Assembly: GCF_022558445.1 (NCBI RefSeq)
Contig: NZ_CP054699.1
Span: 3,302,001 to 3,366,000, forward strand
Direction of reading: 5' to 3'
DNA length: 64,000 nt
Origin: Candidatus Contubernalis alkalaceticus
Lineage (GTDB): Bacteria > Bacillota > Dethiobacteria > SKNC01
Made by a program: the position numbers and the translations under genes. The notes under the pieces were generated by a model. The model made no database searches. It was not told the DNA's origin and saw nothing but the letters and a program-made list of their open reading frames with translations. Below, in pieces: positions 62,994-64,000 of this stretch (positions are counted from its first letter, which is position 1; every line of letters starts with the position of its first letter).

Positions 62994-63953
62994 TTACTTA
63001 ATTTCTATAAATATTTTTTCCTTAATAAAGTCCACACTCATAGCTGTAGACTTATATGTAATGCCTACATCAAAAGTTATCCCACTAAGTGCTAATACTT
63101 CAAACGGTATTAGTTTAGGGATCTCTATAAGATCAATACCTATAACAATGTATTTGTTTCCAACCTCGCGGGGGTGCTGCTTAAGGTAAATTGAATACCC
63201 TCTATCAACCAAGGGCTCCAATATAGCAAGGTATTTTTTTAGTAAGGTGGATAGGTCAATCTTGTTATCTTCAACCAGCGGTTGTGTTAGTAATATCGCC
63301 ATCTTTTTACCCTTATTCACATAACTTTCCATACCAAAAATATCTAGGATAAGCTTCTTGTTGACATCCCGTAAGATCTCTTTATTTATATCAAACACGA
63401 CTATAGAGTCATTCAGATAGCTATAGATATCAGGTAAATTCTGTTTGAGTAAAGAAGGATTGGTTAAATAAAATTTATGTATTTTCAATCTATATATATT
63501 GATATAGGGGAGTCCGAAATAGCGTTTAATCTCATCTATTGCTTGTAAAGGCCTCCTCATGTATAAGGGGTTGTTCCCATCGAATGTAGAGTAGCACGCT
63601 ACTCCATCCTCTATTAGGCTTATTTTGCTCGCTTTTGCAAAAGGCATCAAGCTTTTATATTCCACATCATTGGGACACGTAAAAATATGAGTATCTTTCT
63701 TTACAAAGAGTCTCAAAATTTTTATCAAACCAGGCAAGAACAATCTCATTCCCTTTCCCAGGTAACTTTTAGGGTACTCGATCTTCGTGATAGTTGTAAA
63801 AATACCTGTATTAAATAACTTATCGTAAAGCCCAAATAAAGATTTATGCCCGAGGATTAAATGATTTTCTTCATGTCTATTAATTAGACATAAGACAAAT
63901 AGCATATGATACACTGAGTTAATTCTGTATACTTTCTTCAATGCTATAATCAC
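62994..63953 (-). CDS. GT52/polysialyltransferase-like glycosyltransferase
   Basis: 319 residues, GT-B-like. SLIEDGVACYSTFDGN near residue 134, YSIYLKQHPREVGNKYIVIG near 256 and GITFDVGITYKSTAMSVDFI near the end match the conserved pattern of GT52 and polysialyltransferase proteins, which use CMP-activated sugars. It is 29 nt upstream of the KpsS-like gene in the same direction. The sugar and acceptor are unknown. The rest of the window (63954-64000) holds only its upstream region. Confidence 0.75.
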   Translation of the reverse strand: MIIALKKVYRINSVYHMLFVLCLINRHEENHLILGHKSLFGLYDKLFNTGIFTTITKIEYPKSYLGKGMRLFLPGLIKILRLFVKKDTHIFTCPNDVEYKSLMPFAKASKISLIEDGVACYSTFDGNNPLYMRRPLQAIDEIKRYFGLPYINIYRLKIHKFYLTNPSLLKQNLPDIYSYLNDSIVVFDINKEILRDVNKKLILDIFGMESYVNKGKKMAILLTQPLVEDNKIDLSTLLKKYLAILEPLVDRGYSIYLKQHPREVGNKYIVIGIDLIEIPKLIPFEVLALSGITFDVGITYKSTAMSVDFIKEKIFIEIK

Positions 63954-64000
63954 ACCCTTTGTATCGATTCGATGAAGATGTACGGAGCAAAATATGAGTA

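Overview
The window looks like part of the chromosome of an anaerobic, low-to-middle GC Firmicute. The genes, their AGGAGG-type ribosome binding sites and their relatives are clostridial or Peptococcaceae/Negativicutes-like, but I cannot name a genus. A complete Kdo synthesis block with capsule-type glycosyltransferases suggests a Kdo-containing capsule or a diderm Firmicute.

The window has two parts. From about 0 to 49 kb it is a mosaic of short gene cassettes, mostly on the minus strand: many type II toxin-antitoxin pairs (HigBA, RelE-type, ParE-type, VapBC, MntA-HepT), an ImmA-type peptidase, two SEC-C proteins, a NERD nuclease-like protein and its fragments, an Rpn nuclease, zinc-ribbon proteins, unknown two-gene units, and broken nucleotide-sugar genes. 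These are interleaved with a few chromosomal blocks: a ddl-like/SpoIIE-type/MFS operon at 6.6-11.6 kb, comM-dprA with a RAYT transposase at 17.7-21 kb, and a UDP-glucuronate epimerase. From 49.9 to 64 kb there is an ordinary polysaccharide locus: kdsB-kdsC-kdsA-kdsD, rmlA-rmlCD-rmlB, a MurJ-like flippase and two glycosyltransferases, interrupted by IS4, IS3 and IS66 remnants.

The most unusual feature is a structured, GC-rich repeat with about 41 recognisable right ends between 1.5 and 48.7 kb, every one in the same orientation and none in the last 15 kb. A full copy holds four parts: an ACCGGACTGATT box, a long hairpin whose two arms covary between copies, a core with TACTTTAGYGCTTTAAAGT and GGGGACTGTCCCC, and a covarying hairpin ending exactly in GGGCA. 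The right end is constant. The left end is variable and carries neighbouring gene fragments (ugd, NERD, vapB, zinc-ribbon and RAYT leader). Tandem, left-truncated copies start directly after an older GGGCA. In at least eight cases GGGCA lies 0-15 nt from the stop codon of a minus-strand gene.

The repeats are also targets for other elements. Two copies of one group II intron and the 5' part of a second, different intron all enter at the same nucleotide of the core. An intron-free version of the same segment at 48.5-48.7 kb confirms the boundaries. The pattern resembles a cassette array such as an integron, but there is no integron integrase and no attC consensus. A RAYT-type single-strand transposase or a reverse transcriptase are the candidate engines that can be seen here. 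I regard this array as the most likely undescribed system in the window.
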